Shown: piece after piece, positions 34,000-47,000 of the stretch | Position numbering within the stretch: the stretch's first letter is position 1 | Layout: each line of letters begins with the position of its first letter | Assembly: GCA_000697475.1 (NCBI GenBank) | Contig: JNEU01000957.1 | Coordinates: 28,998 to 92,997 of the forward strand | Direction: 5' to 3' | From: Lichtheimia corymbifera B2541 | Taxonomy: Eukaryota > Mucoromycota > Mucoromycetes > Mucorales > Lichtheimiaceae | Length of the DNA: 64,000 nucleotides | The notes under the pieces: generated by a model | The model's database searches: none | What the model was told of the DNA's origin: nothing | What the model saw: the letters and a program-made list of their open reading frames with translations, nothing else | Program-made: the position numbers and the translations under genes

Positions 34000-36269
34000 G
34001 CTCCTAATAATGGTGATGGAGCTGCTTCCTCCTAATGGATGGTGTCGACTGCATTAACGGAAAGATGAAGAGCTGTGTGAAATGGCACGTAGTGGTTACA
34101 CATATGCGTGAATGACAGGTTCCTGCACAAATGAATGATGATTGCCTTTAGGGAGTAGGTGAACAGCATGCAACCATGAAAATCTATCCATTATGATAAT
34201 TACAGTAACAAAGAAAACGACAATGAATTTATACAGGGATATTTTGCATGTTTGGTAGGCGAGTCAATCATATGTTGGTTGCACAAATCCAGGAGCTGTC
34301 GATCTGCATTGATGTGCACGGACTTGATAGACGCTAATCCCGCCACAGTAAAATAATGTATGAATAGCTTAATTACAAGGAATGTATTCAGCAGTCTTTA
34401 TTATTGACCCAAGTTTAGAGGCTATTGTTGAGGTGCATATTCACAACAGTAACTGTAGCAAGCGGGGTGGGGTGTTGTGCACAAATTGGGAACACTGAGA
34501 GAGCCCCTCCTTCACTCCCACTTCACAATGCAAGGTAAGAGATGTCTCCATTCCAACGCTACAACGCATTAACGGCTGCCATTCCTTTCATGTGCAGCGT
34601 CAACTGGGTGAACAGGTGGTCAATGACGACTCATTTCGGCTACAGACATTCAACAACAAGGACGCGCGCGATCGACGATGACTCAAGCTTCCATTCCAAC
34701 ACAACATGTACGTTCAATCGCTGCAACTCTTTTACTATTCAAGTTGGACATGGTTACTAATGTTCACGTGTAGATTACTATCCTCTCGTTTATACAGATC
34801 TAATGGGGTGTCACGTGTATTCATTCCCAAGCTGTCCACAGCAAGAAGTCTTTACATTGCCTCCTTTGGGTATGTTGACAAGAAGACGCGTCTAGATTGG
34901 TTTTCCTTGTTATCTCACATTGCGTTTACGGTAGCTTGAATACGTTGGATGATGGTACCTGTGGGCAGTAACAAGATATGGATCTCAAAGCAAGAACGTT
35001 GCATGGTTGGCTCAGTGGTATGCAGGGTGTTGGATCTACAGTGTAGGACCACTTGATTAACGTGCCTTACTACAGGGAAACAGCAGCAGTACATACTGGA
35101 TCGGATGAATACCAGGCTATTTGCATCAATAATGGTATTGGCAATACCTAGAGGTACAGTGCATCATTTTGGGATTCGTTGGATTCAAGTTAACTTACCA
35201 AACGCCATACAGTGGCAGAGCCTCTTTCGGCGGTACTATTATTATCAAGGCTGCACGTCAAGGATGTCATTGTACTGCACTTTCCAGGGGAGACGGACAT
35301 GTTGTGCCGGGGACAGTGTGACTCATGTTGCGACCTCAGGGATTTAAAAATGCATCCGCTGTGCGCACGGCCTCCATCGTTTTACGGCTATTGATCTCCT
35401 TGCCTTTAGAGAGAAGATGGGTATCTCTATTGATGCACCTCATCGCCGGATTCAGGAGAGTGCCGATACTGTGACATTTCTTGGCTGTGGGCTTTTATTA
35501 TTACTTTACATCCTGATGGCCTATCTGGTTTCAAGTCTGCGTGATGATTGAGTGATTCAAGTATGTATGATTATTATGATTTCTGGAAAACTTTGCTGAA
35601 ACGGCTGCTATTATTTAGAGGGACAACTGCAGGGAGCAACTTGTCTTTTGGTGCTTTGAATTTTGCAAGCAACGATGGTTACATGCCTTTTTGGTGCTAT
35701 CAAGGTTTATCGATCGCTCAAGGCATTCGTCGTCAAGTATCGCCCCTTTCCTTTGGCGATTCACTGGTATGTATAGCTTTGGATACATATACAAGTGCCA
35801 TCAATTAACAAACTCTACAATGAAACAGCAGCAGCTCAAAAATGGATGGAATGGAGATACGGTTCTTATGTGAAGGAAGGGCGCTCTTGAGAAGTTCCAC
35901 AAGGTAAGAGTGTTCATTATGGGGTGTGCCGCATGCAAGTGCACTTACAATGGAAAATATGTAATGACAGGATCAAGAAGGCTTTTCCTTGGTTATGTCA
36001 CTGGAGTCTTGCACATTTCCTTTTATTTGCATCTGCAACAACAAGCAACAACTTCTATATCTTTCGGTGTCGTCAAGGTTTATCTCCTCCGACTGTGGTT
36101 CTGGTCGTCGACGATTCTTTTGATGGATATCCTGCTACGCATGTATACTACCGGTGGATCATATGTATCATCAACAAGCAAGCCGCAGCAATGAGCAGCA
36201 GGATCCATGTCTTTAGTGTCAGCAACATTTACTCGATTCTCTGGATACGACTGAGGATGATGATCGATG
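34000..36269. other. Gene-poor stretch with short protein-like remnants
   Basis: Several short frames on the plus strand look like remnants, for example IDLLAFREKMGISIDAPHRR near 35400 and NETAAAQKWMEWRYGSYVKE near 35820, each ended by stops within about 30-60 residues. Two places (near 35690 and 36065) share FG-x-x-KVY. I cannot name a family or assemble an intact gene. A decayed gene or element is possible. Confidence 0.3.
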
Positions 36270-36700
36270 GGATTGCCGGAATGGATTATATCTTGGCGAA
36301 AGGTGCTTTACAGCCACGGATGCTACTGGAATACTCAAGTCAATGCATGCAGCAGCTTTTTTACTATCATGGACGAAGAATGTTGACTGCAGCAACCAAG
36401 ATTACAATGACATAGTTATCTTATTGACTCTATGTGATTCCCCCTGTATCGTATGCTATTTATATCTACATCATAAACATCCACACTACAATGCACTGTT
36501 TTCTTCACTTTTTCATTCAATGAAGTTTGGATCCCACATAATGCGTGGAAAGGGATCGTGGTATCAAGCTCATATGTGGATCAGTTGGTGATGCCAACAT
36601 ACTACAATAGTGCTTGCTACTGAGCTTGGTTCATTGTAAGCTTCTTATTCATTATGTTCAGGAATGAATGAGTTATGATACGATCCTTTCAGAACATTTC
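36270..36700. repeat. Diverged direct repeat, copy 2
   Basis: This is the partner of 32690-33370. It is shorter, has no ~200-base insertion, and ends with the shared GCTTGGTTCATTGTAAGCTT and ATTCATTATGT blocks. The same frame as in copy 1 stays open over about 50 codons (TATDATGILKSMHAAAF, CSNQDYND). Confidence 0.65.
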
Positions 36701-37496
36701 ACAACATCGGGAGGGATTACAGGTGTAGGGACCTATGACAGCTGCAGAAAACAGGGTGGGAATGGTGAGGGCTATGTTTTACAAGAACATGGCATGACTG
36801 CAACATTTCTCCAGTAACAGCCGAGGAGACACCATTATTGTGCTACGTGACAGTAATTCTTCAACTTGCTTCTTATTATATCATAAAAGTGCACTCTGTG
36901 ACCTAAGCAGTATAAGCACATGACATAATGAATTCTGGTTGCTGTTACTAAAAGAAAATAGTGAAGCAAATCAGCATTTCTTGCTTTGGCAATTCTTTGC
37001 TCAGAATGGAGAAGAGGGTAACTGACACAAAAAGGCTGAGATACTTGCTCTTATCTCTTTCTGATAACAGTCTTGTTTTCCCACACACCTTATTTGACAT
37101 GTGGGTAACCCGCCCATTCCCACCTTCTGCTATCGTAATCCTCTTTGTCTTGAAGCTGCTTATCATATTCGATCCACCATTCTTTCAACATCAGATGCAA
37201 CATTTTCCACTATGAGCGCTCTGCAGCCCAAACTTCTAAAACACATTATTGTTCAATCAAACCTTTATCGATAAAGATGCGTCGGCTTTTATCTCTGCTT
37301 GTATAGGCCACAAACGCACGAAATGGTAAAATCGTGGTTATCTGTGCCAATCATATAACCGGAGTATGCTTTTATCATCACCACAGTGAGAAGTACGTTT
37401 CACGTTTTCCTTCTCATTTCCTTCTCGAATTGTCGATGCACTCACCCGTTTCTTGACTCTTTCTACGCATCCGTGCACACAGATTTTATTATTGAA

Positions 37497-38843
37497 ATGG
37501 AAAGGAGTCATAATCAAGCAAGATCACAACATCACGGTCAACGACATAGTGAACATCTACCGCCTATCAGCAGCAATATGAGTGATACGGCATATGCCAG
37601 TTTTCTGCAATACCAGCAAAGCATACCTTTACTTCCTTCACCGCATCAGATGCTGCAGCAAAAAAGCATCCCACACCAACAACCATTACAGCGTGAGCAG
37701 TATAATACCCTCCCAACTACTGATTTTAATCAACGCAAAATGCCACCATGTAACAATGGCATGTATAATATGAATCTCGATGACGACAAAAGAGGATACA
37801 AAAGCAATGACAGTAACAACGTTTCATGCTATAACTGTGGTACAACAACGACACCGCTTTGGCGACGAGATGAGGACGGACGTACCATTTGCAATGCCTG
37901 TGGTCTGTATTACAAGCTACACCATATGAATCGTCCTATCACCATGAAGAACACTGTCATCAAACGTCGAAAACGATTTAGCCTTAAGTCACATGATGAT
38001 GCCAACAATAGCTCTTCGTCTCGGATGAAACATGATATTGAGGAAGACGAGGAGCAGAATCAAAGCCTCAGGAATGGTAAAAGCAGCATGCCAATGGCAA
38101 ACGATCGCTGGATGAGTCCTGTTGATAGCTGTAGGCGACGAAATCAGATATATGATGGCCATAACACCGATACATACTACAGGCGATCAATGTCACGAGA
38201 TCCGTCTGGTAGCAACAATAGTAGCAATGATGATAATGACTTGCTCTCCCATATACAAGCTATACTTGACGACCATCAGCATTTGAGCATGGATCAATTA
38301 GAGCCGGTGCTCAATGCTATTCTTGAACCGCCGACAGATAAACATCGATCCATGCCATCGTCATCGACATCGCTTTACACTCACATATCAAAAAATCCAC
38401 TTGCATCGACACTTGCGTATTGCCTTGAGAATCGGCAGAGTTTTGTAAATGCATTGACAAGAAAACGTGAAGAGCTACAAGCTCAAATGCACTCGATCGA
38501 CATCCTACTCAATAGTCTAAGGGGCCTGGAAACCCCATCTTCGTTAACAAAACAGTCGAGCAACCCTTTACGAAATACCCAAGATGAATCCAGGTCGTAC
38601 AATCCACAACACAGGTCTGCTTTCCTTCCCCCGAAATCATTTTCCAGAGAGCTCTTTTCCAAGATACCAGCAAGGATGAATAGTGACACTATGGGGTTAA
38701 TGTCGATCAATGATAGCGGAGATGACAGATCATTAATGCATGACCATGATGACACTAATGGGACATCCGTGGAAGACCATCAGCACGAGCTTGACGCAGA
38801 AGCACAAGGAAAACCAAGATATTATTATAGCTTGCATCATTGA
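37497..38843 (+). CDS. GATA-type zinc-finger transcription factor
   Basis: Single exon, 448 residues from the ATG at 37497 ([15 protein letters not shown]). The frame extends upstream to 37386 but there encodes leader-like sequence. One GATA finger, C-X2-C-X17-C-X2-C, lies at about residues 111-135: [18 protein letters not shown], then [16 protein letters not shown] and a basic tail, [11 protein letters not shown]. This is the fungal nitrogen-regulator/Gaf1/Gzf3 class that binds HGATAR sites. The N-terminus is Gln/His-rich. After the finger the chain is Ser/Asn-rich, with a helical stretch ([20 protein letters not shown]) and a coiled-coil-like segment ([20 protein letters not shown]) that may mediate dimerisation. 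The role is likely nitrogen, morphology or iron control; the target is not readable here. Confidence 0.9.
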   Translation: MERSHNQARSQHHGQRHSEHLPPISSNMSDTAYASFLQYQQSIPLLPSPHQMLQQKSIPHQQPLQREQYNTLPTTDFNQRKMPPCNNGMYNMNLDDDKRGYKSNDSNNVSCYNCGTTTTPLWRRDEDGRTICNACGLYYKLHHMNRPITMKNTVIKRRKRFSLKSHDDANNSSSSRMKHDIEEDEEQNQSLRNGKSSMPMANDRWMSPVDSCRRRNQIYDGHNTDTYYRRSMSRDPSGSNNSSNDDNDLLSHIQAILDDHQHLSMDQLEPVLNAILEPPTDKHRSMPSSSTSLYTHISKNPLASTLAYCLENRQSFVNALTRKREELQAQMHSIDILLNSLRGLETPSSLTKQSSNPLRNTQDESRSYNPQHRSAFLPPKSFSRELFSKIPARMNSDTMGLMSINDSGDDRSLMHDHDDTNGTSVEDHQHELDAEAQGKPRYYYSLHH

Positions 38844-39166
38844 TCTCTTGATGTGTGTTGAATCCCTTCATAGATCGCCCTGCATATCTCTCTTGTTTGA
38901 ATATCCGCCAATCTATTAACAAGGCACATGGTTTTCATATGAGATAGTACCTGTAATGCATCCACGCTTGTTGGTTTGCGCATAATGCCATAAGCACCAT
39001 GAACATGTGTAGTCCTCAGTAGAGGGGTTTCCTGGTCTCTAAAAATAATGGATGCCTCACGCTTCTTCTTGCTCAGTGATGGGGGGTGGGTCTGCTTTGG
39101 TTCATAACGTAGACAACGGGAAGAATGATCGAAAAAGGTATGGCTTTCATTATCGCCCACATGCAA
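38837..39166 (-). CDS. Hypothetical small protein overlapping the GATA gene 3' end
   Basis: An open frame of 109 residues on the opposite strand. Its stop region overlaps the last bases of the GATA coding sequence by 7 bases. The C-terminal half ([39 protein letters not shown]) is helix-like with plausible amino-acid balance. The N-terminal half is basic and less convincing. A GTACTA...TTAATAG stretch inside could be a short intron. No family is recognised; it could be chance. Confidence 0.3.
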   Translation of the reverse strand: MHVGDNESHTFFDHSSRCLRYEPKQTHPPSLSKKKREASIIFRDQETPLLRTTHVHGAYGIMRKPTSVDALQVLSHMKTMCLVNRLADIQTREICRAIYEGIQHTSRDQ

Positions 39167-42100
39167 CGTGCATTATAAAGACATGTATGTGAGTGAGAGG
39201 TGATAGGGAAAAGAAGGGAGCGGTAATTGTTGCATATGTCTGTGTGTGCTCAATGTCGATCATTTTAACATTAGCTAAAGGGATAGAACGCATTAGAGAA
39301 AAAACAGTATTGGCACTGACCTTGGTTAGCATGGTGCTAGAGTATCCATATCACATGTCCAACACCTTAAGCTTCCCCTTATAGATTATTCTTTCTTCTT
39401 AACCTATACATAATATGTAGTATATCTCTCCCACCCCCCATCACACCAATCATCCCTGTCTATACAACCGACCCCGTTCCCCTACCCCAGCTGAGCATAA
39501 GGAAGTTGTTGGTTGACTGACAAAAGTTTTAGGAGCATGAGTGAATAGAATTACCGCCGACTACGGATAAAGGGGATTATGGGTGTATGTGGGGGAGAGA
39601 GGAAGGAGCTTCTTTTTCCATTTTTGGTAGCACTACTAACTACGCTCTCTTTCACTTTGTCTCCCCCAACCTTTTATATGTTGCTTCGCATTTACGCTGT
39701 CACATTTATTCATATTCTTGCTCCTTTTTTATTCTTTGTCCTCTTGCTTCTCTAGTCTTTGCTCCTCGTTTTTTTTTTTTTTTTTTTGATGACAACGTGC
39801 ATACGGCAAATTCATACAGCGACACATTCAGGGCACTGCTAGAGCAAAAGAAGCTGTTGATCATATCTGTGGCTGGAACATCTCTACATATACAACAGCA
39901 ACAACGGAGATGGCGATTTGATTTGGGTGAATGGCTCAGAAGAATCCCTTGAACACGCGCCCACACATTAGAGAATCATGCAAGCGTAGCTGTTGGCTTA
40001 TCCTGGGGCATTATCATGATGGAAGAAATTGGATACATTGCATTGGGTCTGTACGCTTATTGAAAAAGGCAACAAATGACACGTGAAGCATTGGGTGTAC
40101 ATATGACGTTGGAAAGTACAATGTTCTGGAAAAGAATGGTGGTCCCAAGCGCCCAACGCTTGCAGCAACATGGTCATAGCGGGTGCATTGGGCCGGGTCA
40201 CGCGCTTAATAATGCTGGTGCACAAAGATGGCAAACCAGGGGTTGAGAACGCCCAAAGTATGATGATACGTGCGCATTTACATACAACTGGGTCATCCAT
40301 TGGGAATGCATCACCAGTTTTCCTTTGTGTATCACCTGGTTGATAATAAGAAGTACCTTCCTGCATGATAATCTGATATCATCATCATCCATCATGCATG
40401 GTTTATTTTACGCCCCGTGTTTACATAGTAGTAGCGATTTGGTGATGGAAAAAGCTGCCTTCATCAAGACCAAAGATTGGGGTGAAATACCATGGAATGC
40501 TTTCCTCTTTTTTGTGTTGAACAAACATGGTACGAGTGTATGCAGAAAAGAATGGACTTTTCACATGGAACACCAATCATTATGCTTCAAAGATATGACC
40601 ATGTCGGGTGACACCAATTTCAAATTGGTTTGATCGACTTGTTGAACAAAACCCGCACCACATGGCTCAGAGTCCGCCTATGGCAGTACAACGTCAACTC
40701 TATTATCTGTTGTCGCTTTTGGTCGTCCCTCGGTCTTATTTTCAACGCGTTTCGTCACCACTTTATGACTACCCTCCCCCAATATCTAACGCTATTATGT
40801 TTCCATTTTGCCATGTGGTTCAATAACTCAGTCTTGTATCACCGCCGATGCATCGGGGCAACGTACATGCAACCCAGAATAAGCCAAAGTGTGAGTAAAA
40901 ACGTCTGTGTGTTGGTCACCGGGACCAGGGGGGTTGCACTTATGCTTTTATCTGTCCAACCAGAAACAACCCCTTATTTTGAGACGCGTCATTCACTTGC
41001 ATTATGTCATCTATATTGCTGATGTTTGTATTTTATTTTCAAGGCGATGGATATACTGCCATCAACTTTACACGCATAAAAATATATCAAAGTAAAGGTA
41101 CAACTGCAATTATTTTGGGGGGTTGAGTAGAGAGTGAGAGACAACGTGGATTCTTTCAAGCATACGCACAAGCACGCACGCACTTGCCACGATAGCACAA
41201 CAAAAAGCTATGACGCCAACGGAGGTTCGATCGAGCTGAATTATTGTTGTTGCCAATGTTGTACGAGATCCATTGCAGTTACACAGACATCACAAACAGC
41301 ACACTACTTGAGTGTTGTTCTTGGCTGGACCTTTTGGTGTCCTAAGTGATGCCCAGCCGAGCGTTTTATAGCATATTGAGTATTCTTCCAAAAAAGAAAA
41401 AAGCAATGCGATTGACCATAATAGTGGATCTCACATTTCAAGAGAAAAGAAAAGAAAAAACCATGCGATTGACATGCGTTGGATGTGTTCTATTTAGTGG
41501 CTCGTGCCTCGTCATCCGATAGGGGCACCATGGATTGCCCCACTTACCTTTTGCGTGGTTGTGTCAGCACATTATTTGGCTTTTCGGCTTGGGCTACGCT
41601 TGCTCAATGTCACACTGGATTTGGAAATGGGGATATACTGTACGTGGATGAAACATCATCGCTCTGGCGAATGTATTGGGTGATGTAAATGCGTGGGGAA
41701 GGGAACACGGGCTGATCTCAATACATAGAATGCATCTCGTGCCTTGTGTACGAGTATCACGAATCTTATCTCATTGTTATAGCCACATTGACGACTACAA
41801 TGCGCATGGTACAAGATATGAGACACACATGCAACGGCAGCACCAAAAGGGTGGATGAGACTGCAGGATCATTATCCACTGCTGGTGATTAAGGTGTTGG
41901 CATGGTGCGCCTTGATTCTTTTTTTTTCATATGCTTGTGGAAGGAATGAGCTATACGGCAACACCGATGCTGGTGATGATGGAGCTACAATGACAGAGGT
42001 AGGTAAATGAATCCAATAAGCAAAAACACAGATATTATGCTTGCACCTCCTTCCAGACTTACCCTTCTTGCATGCATGATTGGTTGATTGCATTAGATGA

Positions 42101-43133
42101 GAGATTGGCAGATATGAAAATGAAACAAGGAAGATCGAGGCTCACGTCGGATCGTTGCCATGTTAATTAATTTAGGGCCATGTGAGTGTGCAGCAGCTGT
42201 TGAAACATTGCAGACCGACAACACTAGCAATGCCGATAATTCATTCCGCTGTACATAATGCTTTACGAGCTTGGTCTAGACATCGAACATAAGTTTGCCT
42301 TAATACCAGGCTATTACATGATCAAAGAATCGATCATTACAAGCACACTATATTTAGCAGCATGATCAAAATCAATGGTACAAAACAGCACATACAATGG
42401 CAGCAAGGACGGCAGATACCTAAAAGAAAAGAAATACCGTGTGCGTTGCTCCTTACATTGTCAATCGCATTACTTAACTTACTATTGATCGCAATAATGG
42501 GTGTGATGATAGTTCCCTTGTCATCCGTGTCCCCTAGATGTATGTGTGTAAAGCATCCGATTGAGACGAATGGTCTAGGGGGAGCGTAAGAGGAAAAGAA
42601 AAAACGAGATGGGAGGATTTAACAGCATCACAGTGGAACGAGGATAACGAGGGGAAGAAGAGGAGTGAAAAGATGAGTGGGGTTGCAGCAAAGAAGACAA
42701 CCCCAAGGATGAAAAAGACGATTTTGATGGGAGAAAGGCGTCAAGCATCAAGAGCAAGCGAGGAGCAAGAAGGGAGAGGTGAATGGAGGAAAATGTTCTT
42801 ATGTGAGAGAGAAAGAGAGAGAGAGAGAGACTGTGTGTATGTTTGTGTGCGTGCATTGCAGAGTGCACATACATCGTGTGCTGCATTCAGGATTGCTTAT
42901 CAAGGGCCCTTTTTGGGTTTTGAGTGTTGGACGTGCGTGTCATTCCAAAAGTGTTTTGTGGCACCTAGCAAACCCGTGAAGTCTTTAACACCCCCCTTCT
43001 TTTTGGCTCCCCCCAATTTTTCTCTCGCTTATATAAACGGAGTCACCATCCAACGTCGCACCTTTACAACAACCTTCTTTTCTTCTTTTTATTCTTGTCT
43101 ACGCTTTCCCCTTTGCAGTTTACTTCTTTTTCA
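39167..43133. other. Long non-coding region upstream of the C2H2 factor
   Basis: Nearly 4 kb with no gene I can support. It contains a run of about 19 T at 39769-39787, pyrimidine-rich promoter-like DNA at 39620-39770, and a (GA)n tract at 42805-42830. Open stretches at 39587-39952, 40325-40633 and 41479-41858 lack family features, and the first runs through the T tract. It could hold the extended promoter or a long leader of the C2H2 gene, or non-coding RNA. Confidence 0.45.
43032..43037 (+). promoter_or_regulatory. TATA box of the C2H2 gene
   Basis: TATAAA about 97 bases before the ATG at 43134, followed by a pyrimidine-rich leader (TTCTTTTCTTCTTTTTATTC). Confidence 0.5.
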
Positions 43134-44096
<963 letters not shown>

Positions 44097-47000
44097 ACAC
44101 CCCATCAGCAATCAACCAAACCGAGAAAGAGAGGCGAACGGCCATCGGATATATACGACTCTCTTCTACAACAACCATTGATCATTATCTCATTCTTCAT
44201 CTTTTCTCATATTCACCATTCTACTATATCTTTTCACTTACCTTCTCTCTCATGGCAGCTTGCTGCTGTAATATCTTATTCGTTCCCTTTGCATACTTGT
44301 ATGCATCCATTCTTATTAGTTATGTGCTATCTTTCTTCCTCATGCTTTGTATATACATAACATACACCCATCCCACCATGGCCATGGCCTGGCAATTTGC
44401 ACGCACACAACTCTCACACAAACACACATATTCCATACATTGATACAACTTGCACGCACACTCACTTTATGCTTCATTATGCTCCACATCTTTCATATCT
44501 TGCACACACACTCTCACACACTCTCTCTACATGCGTTGACACTGGATGCACACCAAAAAAGTAGTAGTTTATCGCCTTTATGCCCAACTGGCCTAAGATA
44601 GAAACCTTGTGTTGCTGGAGAGTAAATACATCCATCCCATTTGTAATACAAAAACCAATCTGCCGTCTACAAAGTGTGTGTGAAAAAAAAACAACTTGAT
44701 GACCGTGCGCAGCATCAATATTGCGACGTGTGGCCGTGCACGGCTTTGGTGTTATTTTCTCACCATGTCATGCTTCATGTACTAGCCAGTGTGACCAATC
44801 CCATATTTGGCAATAATCAATTCCATGGGTACATCGATCGACAAAAAGAAAAAACAACATCCGTGTTGTTGGCAAAGACACGAGCTTGGCCTCATTCTGC
44901 AAACACACATGACCTTTGCATAAGAGGAGAGGACTCACAAACATGTATGTATATTGCATTTCAAAGGGAGTTGCAACATGTTGGCTGTTGGCTCATACCA
45001 GGATAATGGTTTGTGATGATGATGATGATGGGTGAGCGTCTTTGTGTAATAAGCCAGAATTGAGGGTTGCGGTTGATGGGCGAACGTGTGGCCCACCACC
45101 ACCACTATGCATGTGCATGTAAAAAGTTGGCCTTGTTTGCATGATCCTTACGATCGATCCATTAACACGTAGTACATTGATCAAGAATGACGATGCACAC
45201 TACAACAACAAAGGTATCTACTACCCCTCCCCCCAGAATACACTCATCTCCCGATTTTTAGGCTCTCCTTGATTCCCCTATTCCGATCTTAATCATATAA
45301 CAAAAAACAGGTGCTTGTCAATTAAGGGGAAAGGGCGTCATGAGAATGGAATATACGAGGAGAGAATGACCCAGGGGACAGGAAACACACATACACACAC
45401 GTCAAAGCCGATGATGATCGCCATCATGCATCTGGATACGCTATCATGATGACCCCCAAAAATTCTGCTTTAATAATAATACAAGCTCCCTTGATCTTGG
45501 ACATACACATACACCTCTTTCAATGTACCTAGATTATATCTACACACCTTTGTACACTCCTATAGATACCATAATTATCAATGGTTGTTCTGCACCAAGC
45601 AAACAATATAGTAGCCATTAGTCTATTCAGCTCTTGGTTTTGTTTCATCTCCCCACATTCCATCCCTTAAGTCGTTGACGACTTTGACTATAGAAGATGC
45701 TTGTTTTGCTGATAGCCAACTTTTTGCCTTCGTATGTGGCGATGTTGCAGCAACCTTAATTGTACAAGAAACATACACACACACCATGAAGGGGTGGATC
45801 GGAAAGAAAGAGGAGGAATGCTGAATCCTACAGTGCAATGAAGGAGAATTATAAGGTGATGCATGGATCATGTGCACAATGACTCGGTTATGATGTTTGT
45901 GCTCATGAGCACATACCCGATCATCAGCCATAATTTAATGATGATCGATCTATGATGATTGTAAGGGCACTACCTTCATTCATTGTATACAGAATATAGG
46001 CTGGAAAAAAGGAGACTCGCATCTCTGCTGTTGCTTGTATGTGTGTGCTTGGTTCATTGGACTCTGCGTAAGGAGCCAAGGATAGGAAGCTTAAAGTTGT
46101 AGTCATCATCCTGAATGACAAATCTTTATCTTTACTGACAGCAAAAGGAAAAGGAAAATGTTGTGTGGAAACGGGGGTGAGCACCACAGAGTGATGAGTG
46201 AGGTGCTTGCTACTGCTGCTGCTGCGATTATTGTTGTTACCTACAAGCACACATACACAAACCAAGAGGACTTTCCTTTTCATCCCCTTCATCCACGCAA
46301 CCTTTTTGGGATGATAGACTTTTCCTCCTTGTTTGATAATGGGTGCGCATATGCAGTGAAGCCAAGTAATTCTAACAGTCGTATTCAACGGCGCTTGTAC
46401 TCCTTGTAAATTGGCGTGGATTGTGTCCCAACAATGATGGTGGTATGTCGACTACGAATGACTTTTGGCTTTCCTCCTTTTCAAGCACACACACACACAC
46501 ACGCGCAATAATGGTGTTTGTCCCTCTCATGAATTATTACTGTGCAACCTTCTCCCCCCAACTACCAGCATCTTGGATACACGCCAATACCCCCTTCAAT
46601 ACTCTATGCAGTGATCATCAAGTTGGCATTAGAGTTATCGATAGGCGTGCCCAGAGGGCTAATCTTGATGATATATGTGTGGGTGCTTTGGATGATAGGT
46701 GAGAGGACAATTTTATTACAGCGTTGCCATATACAAATCGAGGAGCATACAGATAAAGAAAGGGGTTGAGGGCATCAAAGATATCGTGAAAAAAGAAGCA
46801 GTAGCATGAGCAAAACTGAAACGACCTTCGGAATGAATATCGGAACAGCCGCCATCTTGGAATATCGATGAGTAGGCCGTTTAGCAAAAGTAATCAAGAA
46901 CAAAACACGGAATGCATTGACCAACCAAGCCAATATAAGCTCAAACTATTAGTCGAGCTTGTCAGAAAACAAGGCGCTATACATTTCAATTTCAACCAGA

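Noticed and set aside
32690..36700. Direct repeats as long terminal repeats of a retrotransposon
   Set aside because: The copies differ in length and are strongly diverged; no TG...CA ends, primer-binding site, reverse transcriptase or integrase motifs were seen between them.
39587..39952. Open frame of 121 codons through a poly-T tract
   Set aside because: The middle is a run of Phe codons from a ~19-base T homopolymer, and the flanks lack family features or splice context.
42575..42886. 103-codon minus-strand open frame with SLSLSL repeats
   Set aside because: It is the complement of a (GA)n tract in the C2H2 promoter.
45924..46388. 154-codon minus-strand open frame
   Set aside because: Composed of low-complexity runs (N, S, CVCV) and microsatellite translation; no motif and no promoter context.
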